DNA from: Brevibacterium siliguriense
GTDB taxonomy: Bacteria > Actinomycetota > Actinomycetes > Actinomycetales > Brevibacteriaceae
Assembly: GCF_900105315.1 (NCBI RefSeq)
Contig: NZ_LT629766.1
Span: 3,658,001 to 3,722,000 of the forward strand
Direction: 5' to 3'
Length of the DNA stretch: 64,000 bases
Part shown: piece after piece, positions 42,400 through 50,219 of the stretch
How the letters are laid out: the number at the start of each line of letters is the position of its first letter
Position numbering within the stretch: position 1 is the stretch's first letter
The notes under the pieces: model-generated
Seen by the model: only the letters and a program-made list of their open reading frames with translations
Database searches by the model: none
What the model was told of the DNA's origin: nothing
Translations under genes and position numbers: made by a program

Positions 42400-43857
42400 T
42401 CAGAACGGGTAGGGCGCGATGGTCGAGCGCATCGTCACCCATTGCGTTTCGGTGAACGCTTCGATATTGGCCTCGGCTCCACCGAAACGGGATCCGTTGC
42501 CGGAGTCCTTCATTCCGCCGAAGGGGACGTTGGCTTCATCGGAGACGGTCTGTTCGTTGATGTGGATCTTGCCGGTGTCGACGAGGTCGGCCAGGTCCAT
42601 GGCCATCCCGACATCGCCGAGGATACCCAGGGAGAGTCCGTATTCGCTGGCGTTGACCATCTCGGCGGCTTCTTCGAGGGTGGAGAAGCGAGCCACTGGG
42701 GCGACGGGTCCGAAGATCTCCTGTGCCCATGCGGGGTTCGATGGGCTCAGATCGGTGAGCACCGTGGGTGGGACGAAGGCACCTTCGCCCGGTCCGCCAG
42801 CGACGAGCGTCCCACCGTCGGCGGTGGCTTTGTCGAGGATGTCTCGGACGTGGGTGCGCTGCTTCTCGTCGATGATCGGTCCGATCGCAACCTCCTCGGT
42901 GGCGGGGTTGCCCACCGGCAGATTGCGGGCGCGTTCGGCCAGCTGTGAGACGTAGTCGTCGTAGATGGATTCGTGGACGAGGTGGCGGCCTGTGGTCATG
43001 CAGATCTGGCCTTGGTGCATCCACGATCCGAAGGCTCCCGCCGAGGTGGCCGGACCGACCTCGGCACCGGGCAGGACGACGAGCGCATTGTTTCCACCGA
43101 GTTCCAGGTGGCAGCGCTTGAGGAGGCGACCGGCGGCCTCGCCGACCTTGCGTCCGGCCGCGGTGGAGCCGGTGAAGGAGATGACGGAGACCTCAGGTGC
43201 GGCGACGACGGCTTCACCGGCGTCGAGTCCGCCGGGCAGGACCTGGAGCAGGCCTTCGGGCAGACCCGCCTCGGCGAAGACCTTCGCGATCGCCACGCCC
43301 GCGCACACGGCGGTGCGCGGATCCGGCTTGAGAAGGACGGCATTGCCCAGCGCCAGGGCCGGAGCAACGGAGCGCATGGCGAGGATGAGCGGGAAGTTGA
43401 ACGGGGCGATGACGGAGACGACTCCGGCGGGCACCCGACGGGCGAAGGACCAGCGGGGCTCGTTCGAGGTGAGCACCTGCCCCTTGGGGTGGCTGGGCAG
43501 GGAGGAGGATTCGAAGCAGATGGCCTCGGCGGAGGAGATCTCGAGCGCAGCTTTGGGCGGAATGGAGCCGGCTTCGCGGATGATCCATCCGGCGAGCTCA
43601 TCGGCGTGCTCGGCCCACAGTGCGCCGGCACGGCGCAGCACGGCGGCCCGTTCGGCGGGGGTGGTCTTCGCCCATTCCTTCTGTGCTGCGGCGGCACGCG
43701 CGGCGGCGGCGGTGACGTCGTCGGCACTGGCGGAGCCGAGGCGGCCGAGGGTCTCACCCGTGGCCGGTTCGATGACGTCGTAGGTCTCGCCGGAGCCTGC
43801 GATCCACGTGCCTGTGAAGATCTTCTCGTGCCAGTCGGTTCCCAGGAATTCGGTCAT
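42400..43857 (-). CDS. Aldehyde dehydrogenase, benzaldehyde/vanillin dehydrogenase type
   Basis: 485 residues. Cofactor segment VVSVIAPFNFPLILAMRSV, SFTGSTAAGRKVGEAAGRL, general base in HLELGGNNALVVL, catalytic cysteine in GQICMTTGRHLVHESIYDD, and EIFGPVAPVARFST. The N-terminal region WIREAGSIPPKAALEI and the GQICM form are typical of benzaldehyde, vanillin and salicylaldehyde dehydrogenases. It should oxidise an aromatic aldehyde to the acid, which could enter via hydroxybenzoate hydroxylase and the pca genes at the right end of the window. ATG at 43857 follows AGGACAG. It is divergent from the IclR gene. Confidence 0.9.
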   Translation of the reverse strand: MTEFLGTDWHEKIFTGTWIAGSGETYDVIEPATGETLGRLGSASADDVTAAAARAAAAQKEWAKTTPAERAAVLRRAGALWAEHADELAGWIIREAGSIPPKAALEISSAEAICFESSSLPSHPKGQVLTSNEPRWSFARRVPAGVVSVIAPFNFPLILAMRSVAPALALGNAVLLKPDPRTAVCAGVAIAKVFAEAGLPEGLLQVLPGGLDAGEAVVAAPEVSVISFTGSTAAGRKVGEAAGRLLKRCHLELGGNNALVVLPGAEVGPATSAGAFGSWMHQGQICMTTGRHLVHESIYDDYVSQLAERARNLPVGNPATEEVAIGPIIDEKQRTHVRDILDKATADGGTLVAGGPGEGAFVPPTVLTDLSPSNPAWAQEIFGPVAPVARFSTLEEAAEMVNASEYGLSLGILGDVGMAMDLADLVDTGKIHINEQTVSDEANVPFGGMKDSGNGSRFGGAEANIEAFTETQWVTMRSTIAPYPF

Positions 43858-43997
43858 TGTCTGTCCTCACTGCTTTGTCGGGGCGGGTCGTGTCTGTGGT
43901 TCCGTGCAACGAGCCGATCTGTGGGCACAGCCGACGAAGGACTGTGGTGCACCTCTCGCCAGAGTAGTGATGCGCGCCACCCGAATCCACAACGATC

Positions 43998-44018
43998 CCA
44001 TTCATTGAGAATTTCATC
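43998..44018. promoter_or_regulatory. Candidate IclR operator, shared with the pobA promoter
   Basis: CCATTCATTGAGAAT followed by TTCATC. Eighteen of 21 positions equal those at 59557-59577 before pobA. The core is an inverted repeat CATTC-N5-GAATG, perfect in the pobA copy. It ends 23 bases before the iclR ATG. Confidence 0.5.
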
Positions 44019-44041
44019 TGAGGGCCGCTAGAATCCGAGGC

Positions 44042-44812
44042 ATGGCGAACTCCCCTTCCGGCGACTCGATGATCGATCGGCTCGTGCGCGTTCTCGCGTC
44101 GTTCGACCCGGATCATCAGAGCCTGAGCACCGACGAGATCGCCGAGCGTGCCGCGCTGCCGAAGTCGACGGCCTACCGACTCATCGGAGAGATGATGCGT
44201 CACGACCTGCTCCAGCGCGATCCCACTGGCCGCATCAGGATCGGAGTCGGAATGTGGGAGCTGTCCAATCGCGCCTCGGACGCCGTCGATCTGGCGTCAG
44301 TCGCAAGGCCGCACATGATGGGCGTGCATGAGTTCGTCGGTGAGAACACACAGCTGGGCATCCTGCGGGAACGCGAGGTGCTCATCATCGAGCGCATGTC
44401 GGCGCCCAATGCAGTCGTCCACCGCTCGAAGACTGCCGGTCGACTGCCGGCACATGCGTCTTCGTGCGGGCTCGTGCTGCTGGCGTATGCACCCAAACAT
44501 GTGCGCGAGGCGTATCTGCGCGGGCCCCTGTCCGCGATCACGGAGAAGACGACGACGGATCCAGCCGCTCTGCGCACGATGTTCACCTCGATCCGCTCTC
44601 ACCATTTCGCGGAGCTCTCCGGCCATATCGATGAGGGCACGACGGGAATCACGGTTCCCGTCTTCGACGCCGGCGGGGCGGCGATCGCCGGACTCGGGGT
44701 CGTCATCGATTCGGAGCACCGGAAAGGCGTGCCCGCGATCATGCGGGTCCTGCGGACCGCCTCGGCGAGGATCACGCAGGATCTTGCGGCCGATCGTCGC
44801 TTCGCCGACTGA
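44042..44812 (+). CDS. IclR-family regulator
   Basis: 256 residues. Winged helix: IDRLVRVLASFD, LSTDEIAERAALPKSTAYRLI, then the wing DPTGRIRIGVGMWEL. The effector domain has VLIIERMSAPNAV, LPAHASSCGLVLLAYAPKHV, and GTTGITVPVFDAGGAAIAGLGVV, as in regulators of aromatic acid breakdown (PcaR/PobR type). ATG at 44042. Divergent from the aldehyde dehydrogenase operon; the promoter word recurs before pobA, so it may control both clusters. Confidence 0.92.
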   Translation: MANSPSGDSMIDRLVRVLASFDPDHQSLSTDEIAERAALPKSTAYRLIGEMMRHDLLQRDPTGRIRIGVGMWELSNRASDAVDLASVARPHMMGVHEFVGENTQLGILREREVLIIERMSAPNAVVHRSKTAGRLPAHASSCGLVLLAYAPKHVREAYLRGPLSAITEKTTTDPAALRTMFTSIRSHHFAELSGHIDEGTTGITVPVFDAGGAAIAGLGVVIDSEHRKGVPAIMRVLRTASARITQDLAADRRFAD

Positions 44813-44813
44813 G

Positions 44814-45080
44814 TCAGCCGACGCGGGCTGCGAATCTGGCTCGTCGCTTCTCGGCCTCGATTTCACGGTTCTTCGGCGGCGCATTCGTCACGAGCGCATC
44901 GAGGAGGTGCTGAGTGGTGTGTGCGATCTCCTCGACCGCGGCGTCGAAGGCCTCCGCATTGGCCTGCGAGGGCTTCGTCGTGCCGGCGATCTTGCGCACG
45001 TACTGCAGGGCGGCGGCGTGAACTTCGTCGGGGGTGGCGGCGGGTTCGAAATTATGGAGGGTCCTGATGTTTCTGCACAT
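44814..45080 (-). CDS. DUF2277-family protein
   Basis: 88 residues. The N-terminus MCRNIRTLHNFEP, then AALQYVRKIAGTTKPSQAN and LLDALVTNAPPKNREIEAEK, recalls the whole DUF2277 family. The cysteine at position 2 is conserved. Function is unknown. Its end is one base from the converging iclR stop. ATG at 45080. Confidence 0.88.
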   Translation of the reverse strand: MCRNIRTLHNFEPAATPDEVHAAALQYVRKIAGTTKPSQANAEAFDAAVEEIAHTTQHLLDALVTNAPPKNREIEAEKRRARFAARVG

Positions 45081-45203
45081 GCCAAAACGGTACTCCTCGG
45101 CACTGTCACAGAACAGATCTTGCGCCGAGCAGCCGGTGCCCCTCAGGAGATCGACGAAGAGGCTCTGCGCATCCTCTGGGACCTCAGTCGGCAGGAGGGC
45201 TAG
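45054..45203 (+). CDS. Possible small protein ending at the IS element
   Basis: 49 codons from ATG 45054, with TVTEQILRRAAGAPQEID and ALRILWDLSRQEG. The reading has actinobacterial codon use and a plausible amphipathic helix, but the ATG lies inside the opposite-strand DUF2277 gene and has no ribosome-binding site. It may be a real small gene or a remnant cut by the insertion next to it. Confidence 0.3.
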   Translation: MEGPDVSAHAKTVLLGTVTEQILRRAAGAPQEIDEEALRILWDLSRQEG

Positions 45204-46210
45204 ATGTATGAGGTCTGAACGTTGTTGACGTTTTGTGGTGTCGCGGATGCGGGCGGCTTACCGTCGTGAGCTCCGTGGGGTCGGTGGTAGTTGTAGTGTA
45301 GGTTCCAGGTCTCGAGCGCTTTCTCTCGCTGGTGTTCTGAGCTCCAGGTCCTGACGTAAAGGAACTCTTCGGCGAGGATGCGGTTGTAGCGTTCGACTTT
45401 CCCGTTGTGCTTGGGCGTATACGGCTTGGTTCGCCGGTGCTCGGCACCGTTCAGAACGGCGGCGAATGCAGTGGAGCGATAGCAGGCACCGTTATCGGTG
45501 ATGATCCGCTCGATCTTCACAATCCCGTGCTTGGCGAACCATTCGCGGGCGCGGTCCAAAAACGCGACAGCAGTTGCGGCCTGCTCGTTGTCGAGAGACT
45601 CGGTATACGCCAAGCGGGTGTGTCCGTCGATCGCGGAGTGAAGGTATGCGTACCCGGCTCGCGCGCCGCGGGTCTTTGCGCGAGCGGCGGCTCTGGCCTC
45701 GGGACTGTTCTTGCCGTGCACGCGCCAGCCGCCGCCGTCGGGAATGCGCCCGACTTTCTTCACGTCCAAATGGATCATGTGTCCGGGGTGCTTGGCGGTG
45801 ATCGTCTTGACTTCCCGGTTGTTCTCACCGTTTGGGTCGATGAACCGACGACGGTTCAGACCGAGTTGGGCCAAGTGGCGCGTGATCGTGCGGCGGCTGA
45901 TCACAACCCCGTCGGCGTCTAACTCGAATGCGATGCGCGATGCCGGCCACTTGTGCTTGCGCCGCAGCCGCTCGATTCGGGCGACGATTTCGCCGGGCAT
46001 CGCGGACGGTTGCCGGAGCGGCGCGGAAGAGCGGTCGTGCAGCCCGTTCTCTCCGAACTATTTGTAACGGTTGACCCACTTCGAGGCGGTCGCGCGGGAG
46101 ATCCCCATTTCAGCGGCCACGTGACCGATCGGTCGGGAACGGCAACGGTCGACGACACGGATTCGCCCTTCGACGGTGAGAGGCGCGTTCCGATGACATA
46201 CCTGTGAACG
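45200..46210 (-). mobile_element. IS481-type insertion sequence, decayed
   Basis: About 1 kb, the usual size. It carries one transposase gene. Imperfect ends match over 12 of 17 bases: TGTATGAGGTCTGAACG (45205-45221) inverted against CGTTCCGATGACATACC (46186-46202). The transposase stop lies slightly outside the left repeat, and I cannot define a target duplication, so the limits are approximate. Confidence 0.7.
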
Positions 46211-46222
46211 ACGGCCGATCAT
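45200..46222 (-). pseudogene. IS481-family transposase with an internal amber codon
   Basis: The N-terminal helix-turn-helix reads NAPLTVEGRIRVVDRC, IGHVAAEMGISRATASKW and VNRYK, followed by TAG, then FGENGLHDRSSAPLRQPS. Related transposases have a residue such as glutamine (CAG) or arginine there. The catalytic core follows: MIHLDVKKVGRIPDGGG (first Asp), AYLHSAIDGHTRLAYTE, RIITDNGACYRS (second Asp) and TKPYTPKHNGKVERYNRIL (Glu). The normal start also seems lost: the frame can only begin at an ATG outside the right end. The core part from 46000 to 45200 is intact. Transposition from this copy is unlikely without suppression. Confidence 0.85.
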
Positions 46223-46469
46223 GCCCCGCACCTTTTGCGAGACCGCCACCAAGCCGATGGCACAGGCAGAAAGCCAACAGAGATTGGGATCCATGGAGCG
46301 ACAATCGTCATGTGGATGCACTCGGAGAGCCCTCTGACGCTGCCTACAAAGAGTTCCGCTTTGTGTGTCACTCCGGTAGCGAGGCAGGCAAGATCCGCAT
46401 TCAATGATGGAGCGAGGGCCCTGCACGTGTACTCTGTAGGACTTCGCCAGACGACGTGGTGTGACTTAG
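46211..46469. other. Interval between IS element and yczE-like gene
   Basis: An 84-codon frame runs here on the minus strand, its ATG overlapping the stop of the membrane-protein gene (ATGA at 46470-46473). Codon third positions are not GC-rich, and the translation resembles no family I know, so I do not call it a gene. Composition here and across the next two genes looks less GC-rich than the rest of the window. Confidence 0.4.
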
Positions 46470-47156
46470 TCATTCAGACTCCTTCGTCCGAGGGGCGGCT
46501 TTAGCGGACCAGTTAATTGCGACGATTGTGCGTGGCAGGAACAGACTAAGAAGCGGCCCCATGCACAGTGCGATGAGAACTGTTCCGATTCCGAGGGTCC
46601 CACCGAGCAGCCAACCGGTGATCGCCACAATGATCTCGATGCAGGTCCTCACACGCTGCACGGGCTGTCGGGTGACTCGAGTCAGTCCTGTCATGATGCC
46701 GTCGCGGGGACCGGCCCCAAGCTGAGCTCCCAAATACAGAGCGTCGAAGAAGGCGAACATCACCATTCCGACAGCGAAATACACCACCTTCTCGATCCAA
46801 CCTTCCGCTGGGGGAAGAAACAGGGCTGTCCAGTCGGCAGCAAGACCCACGAGGCACACGTTGAGTATGGTTCCTAGTCCGGGCATTTCCTTAAGTGGAA
46901 TCCACGCAATGAGCACAACGACCGCGATAAGGTTGGTTGTCCATCCGAAGCTCAGCCCTGTTTGATGAGCAATACCTTCTGTCAAGACGTTCCAACTCGC
47001 TGCGCCCAGTCCTGATTGCACGAGGGCCATAACCGCGGCTCCATAACCGATCAGACCGAGGAGAAGTTGCGGCACTCGGCGGCTCAATCTGCCAGATCGT
47101 AGCTGGTCGATAGCATTGAGATTAAGTAGTTTCGCTGGGGAGTGATGCTTTGCCAT
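46470..47156 (-). CDS. YczE/YitT-like membrane protein
   Basis: 228 residues, about six helices. Family features are RVPQLLLGLIGYGAAVMAL, GLGAASWNVLTEGIAHQTG and LGAQLGAGPRDGIMTGL, the last resembling the repeated GxGPRDG motif of YczE proteins. Genes of this family are often found divergent from MocR-type regulators, as here. Substrate unknown. Codon use is less GC-biased than in the flanking genes, which hints at acquisition together with the regulator. Confidence 0.82.
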   Translation of the reverse strand: MAKHHSPAKLLNLNAIDQLRSGRLSRRVPQLLLGLIGYGAAVMALVQSGLGAASWNVLTEGIAHQTGLSFGWTTNLIAVVVLIAWIPLKEMPGLGTILNVCLVGLAADWTALFLPPAEGWIEKVVYFAVGMVMFAFFDALYLGAQLGAGPRDGIMTGLTRVTRQPVQRVRTCIEIIVAITGWLLGGTLGIGTVLIALCMGPLLSLFLPRTIVAINWSAKAAPRTKESE

Positions 47157-47174
47157 GTCTCAACACTGAGTCAC

Positions 47175-47199
47175 TCTGGCATCAAATTCGATAGCCAGA
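47175..47199. promoter_or_regulatory. Candidate operator between yczE-like and mocR-like genes
   Basis: TCTGGC (47175-47180) and GCCAGA (47194-47199) form an inverted repeat with 13 bases between arms, midway in the 60-base divergent promoter region. Confidence 0.45.
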
Positions 47200-47216
47200 T
47201 GAGGCACACTGGACCC

Positions 47217-48587
47217 ATGAGCCTATCTGCACGTACCCTGGCGACGATCATCGGTGATTGGCGCACGACCGCCGAGCCGGCACACCGACTCTTAACGACG
47301 GCTGTGCGATTGGCAGTGCTCGACGGCCGCGTCGTCATTGGGCAGCAGCTTCCCAGCGAACGGTCCCTGGCCCTGGAATTGGGAGTTAGCAGGACCACGG
47401 TGACCACCGCGTATCGACAGCTCGGCGCGCAGGGATTCATCTCCACATCGCAGCGGCATCGGGCAACGGCAAGCCTACCTCCAAGCGGACGTACGTCTCC
47501 GCGCGGATCGGTCGCAGGTGAAGTGCTCGACCTGACATCGGCCTCGCCGCTGGCCCCCGGGAGACTCCTCCAAGAGGCCTACGCGGCGGCCATGAACCAG
47601 CTTCCAAGGTATCTCGCCCAGACCGGATACGACCGGACCGGGATCCTCGAACTACGCGACGCCGTCGCTCGATGGTTCAGCTCCCGTGGGCTGGCGACCG
47701 CTCCAGACCAGATTCTTATCACCCATGGTGCTCAGCATGCTCTCTCCCTCGTCGCGCACGTGTTACTGCGACCACGAGCTACCGTTGCCGTCGAGCACCC
47801 AACATATCCGAACGCACTCGAACTATTCCGCCTTCTCGGCTGCAGAATGACCGCTGTGCCGCCAGCGCGCAGCCTCGGTGATGTCGATGCGTGGAAGCCA
47901 GCTCTGGAAGCCGCCGATCTCGTCTATCTCACCCCCGACTTCCATAACCCCTCCGGCGTGAGTATCCCGGCTGAAGTCCGACCAGCGCTGAGGTCCCGGA
48001 AAGTGATGGTCATTGATGAGACCATGGTGGCTCTCGGACTCGATGGCCGCTGCCTTCCAGATAGCCCGCCATTGGCCTATTTCCACCCGAGTGCGCTCAC
48101 GATCGGCTCAGTGTCGAAGTGCCTGTGGGGTGGACTGCGAGTCGGCTGGTTGCGCGCACCCGAATCGCTGGTGAATAAGTTAGCTCGGTTGCGCCCGGCT
48201 ACCGACCTCGGCAACTCCGTGCTTGACCAGCTTGCTGTCGCGGAAATGCTCGAGGCAGGCCGCTGCGCCGATACTGATGCGTCATGGCAACGCACGCAGC
48301 GAAGTGACCACCTCCGGAGGGCACTGCTCAACTCGCCCCTTGACATCGCATCGATTGAACGCCCGACTGGCGGATTAGCCCTGTGGGTGAAGTTCGAGAA
48401 ACCTGTGGCCGCCGCCATGGCCAGTCATGCGAGTAAAGAAGGACTGGCGCTCAGCGCAGGACCGATGTTCAGCCCACACGGGGCGTTCCAGCGGCACCTG
48501 CGCATCCCCTACACATTGAACTGCAATCAACTCGACCAGGTCGCTTCACGACTGACGTCCCTGCGAGAATCCCTCGAGTACACATAG
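47217..48587 (+). CDS. MocR-family (GntR plus aminotransferase-like) regulator
   Basis: 456 residues. The N-terminal winged helix shows LAVLDGRVVIGQQLPSERSL and ELGVSRTTVTTAYRQL. The large C-terminal fold type I domain (about 110-450) keeps the PLP-binding plan: THGAQHALSL, VEHPTYPNALELF, LTPDFHNPSGVSI and TIGSVSKCLWGGLRVGW, where the lysine of SVSK should bind PLP. ATG at 47217. Its divergent partner is a YczE-like membrane protein, a pairing that defines the YczR group of MocR regulators. The ligand is unknown. A start further upstream (47142) is open but would overlap the neighbour. Confidence 0.9.
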   Translation: MSLSARTLATIIGDWRTTAEPAHRLLTTAVRLAVLDGRVVIGQQLPSERSLALELGVSRTTVTTAYRQLGAQGFISTSQRHRATASLPPSGRTSPRGSVAGEVLDLTSASPLAPGRLLQEAYAAAMNQLPRYLAQTGYDRTGILELRDAVARWFSSRGLATAPDQILITHGAQHALSLVAHVLLRPRATVAVEHPTYPNALELFRLLGCRMTAVPPARSLGDVDAWKPALEAADLVYLTPDFHNPSGVSIPAEVRPALRSRKVMVIDETMVALGLDGRCLPDSPPLAYFHPSALTIGSVSKCLWGGLRVGWLRAPESLVNKLARLRPATDLGNSVLDQLAVAEMLEAGRCADTDASWQRTQRSDHLRRALLNSPLDIASIERPTGGLALWVKFEKPVAAAMASHASKEGLALSAGPMFSPHGAFQRHLRIPYTLNCNQLDQVASRLTSLRESLEYT

Positions 48588-48646
48588 TCTGACTCTCGGA
48601 AACCGCGAGTTTCACCGGGACGCTGTTGTACTCCACGTCAACAACC

Positions 48647-49225
48647 TCATGGCCAGCAACAGCTAGACCTCTTGGGTCTGTACGTTCGGCCGAAGCTGCG
48701 GGCGTTCGCCGTATCGATCGTCTTGAGCACCCAGTCGACCCGCCGTCCGCCGGGGACGTCGAAGATCCGGGTTCCGTCGCCGAGGAAGACCGGGGCGACG
48801 TAGACCTGGAGTTCGTCGATGAGGTCGACCTCGAGTGCCTGCCGAGCGATATCGGCGCTGATGATCTGGATGTCACGGTCACCGGCGATCTGCTGGGCAC
48901 GCTCGACCGCCTCGGCGATGGTGCAGTTCATCGCGGTCACCGAGGTGTCTCCCGCCAATTCCTCGGGACGATGAGTGAGGATGAACTCTGCTCCCGACCA
49001 CGCACCGCCGTAGGGCTCGGACGTCATCTCATCTCGTTCATCGGCCTGCGCCTTGGCCGCGTCGTAACCGCGGCGGCCGGAGATGATGACGGCGACCTTC
49101 GAGGCCATGTTCTCCGTGGTTCCCTCCGCATTCGGCTCGGCTGCTGCGAACCAGGACATGTCATGATCTGGCCCGGCAATGAACCCGTCGATCGAGGCGG
49201 TGAAGCCCCAGGCCACTTTTCCCAT
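48647..49225 (-). CDS. Dihydrofolate reductase-family (RibD C-terminal-like) protein
   Basis: 192 residues. It reads KVAWGFTASIDGFIAGPDHDMSW at the N-terminus, then VIISGRRGYD, FILTHRPEE, IAEAVERAQQIAGD, and YVAPVFLGDGTRIFD. This is the YyaP/YwjB-like branch of RibD-C proteins, NADPH-dependent reductases of unknown substrate. ATG at 49225 with a purine-rich GAGGGGGAG before it. The terminal SSCCWP is unlike relatives and could mark a slight 3' change. Confidence 0.82.
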   Translation of the reverse strand: MGKVAWGFTASIDGFIAGPDHDMSWFAAAEPNAEGTTENMASKVAVIISGRRGYDAAKAQADERDEMTSEPYGGAWSGAEFILTHRPEELAGDTSVTAMNCTIAEAVERAQQIAGDRDIQIISADIARQALEVDLIDELQVYVAPVFLGDGTRIFDVPGGRRVDWVLKTIDTANARSFGRTYRPKRSSCCWP

Positions 49226-49425
49226 CGCTCCCCCTCGAGCTGGCGTAATCGGCTCTAGTGATTGCATATTGCAACCAGTGAACCACTGTTGCGCGGTCAG
49301 ATCAATGTTCGATGTGACCGAGCAGCCCCGCAGACAGTGGAATGCTCACCGACATTTCGCCGTTGCACCTGGTGAGGGCCACATCAGCTGGGTCCCGAAG
49401 AGTTTCGAGAAAGAAGGTCATCACC

Positions 49426-50183
49426 ATGGCAGATTTCACGGACAAGGTCGCGCTCGTCACCGGCGGCGGATCGGGGCTCGGGAGGCGATCTCCAAGGACC
49501 TCGCCTCCAAGGGCGCGAAAGTCGTCCTCACCGACATCAATCTCGAGGCAGCCGAGCGCGTCGCCGGCGAGATCACCGAGGCCGGAGGCACCGCCTCGGC
49601 GATCCGGCAGGACACGTCCTCGAAGGAGGACTCGGAGAAGGTCGTCAAGTTCGCCGTCGACACCTACGGCGGACTCAACTTCGCCGTGAACAACGCGGGC
49701 ATCGGCGGCAAGCAGGCTCCCGCCGGCGAGACGGACCTCGATTCCTGGGATCAGGTCATCGACGTCAACCTCAACGGCGTGCTCTACGGCATGAGGTTCC
49801 AGATCCCGGCCATGCTCAAGGCCGGCGCGAAGGACTCCGCCATCGTCAATATGGCCTCGATCCACGGAACCGTCGCTGCGATCAACAACGGCGCCTACAC
49901 GGCTGCCAAGCACGGCGTCGTCGGCATCACGAAGAATGCCGCCGCTGAATACGGCGCCGAAGGTCTGCGCATCAACGCCGTTGGTCCCGGCTACATCACG
50001 ACCCCGCTGCTGGAATCGAACCTCGACGCCGAAACGCTCGAGGGGCTCAAGGCCAAGCACCCCCTCGGCCGCTTGGGCACCGCCGATGAGGTTGCCAAGG
50101 TCGTGTCATTTTTGCTCTCCGATGATGCCTCGTTCGTCACCGGCGCCTACTACCTCATCGACGGCGGCTACACCGCGGTGTGA
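49426..50183 (+). pseudogene. Short-chain dehydrogenase/reductase with a frameshift
   Basis: ATG at 49426 (after AAGAAGG) reads MADFTDKVALVTGGGSGLG, the normal cofactor-binding start, and then the frame fails. The protein continues one frame over as EAISKDLASKGAKVVLTDI and is then complete to 50183: NFAVNNAGIGG, SAIVNMASIHG with the catalytic serine, and AYTAAKHGVVG with Tyr and Lys. One base is missing near the GGG at 49480-49482 (CTCGGCGAG expected, CTCGGGAG present). With it restored the protein would be about 252 residues. Substrate unknown. Real mutation or assembly error. Confidence 0.85.
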
Positions 50184-50219
50184 TCCTGCAATCGATGACG
50201 CACGAGCACTGCCACCGCT

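Noticed and set aside
46219-46473. 84-codon gene coupled to the yczE-like gene
   Set aside because: The ATGA overlap is suggestive, but codon use is not coding-like and the product resembles nothing known.
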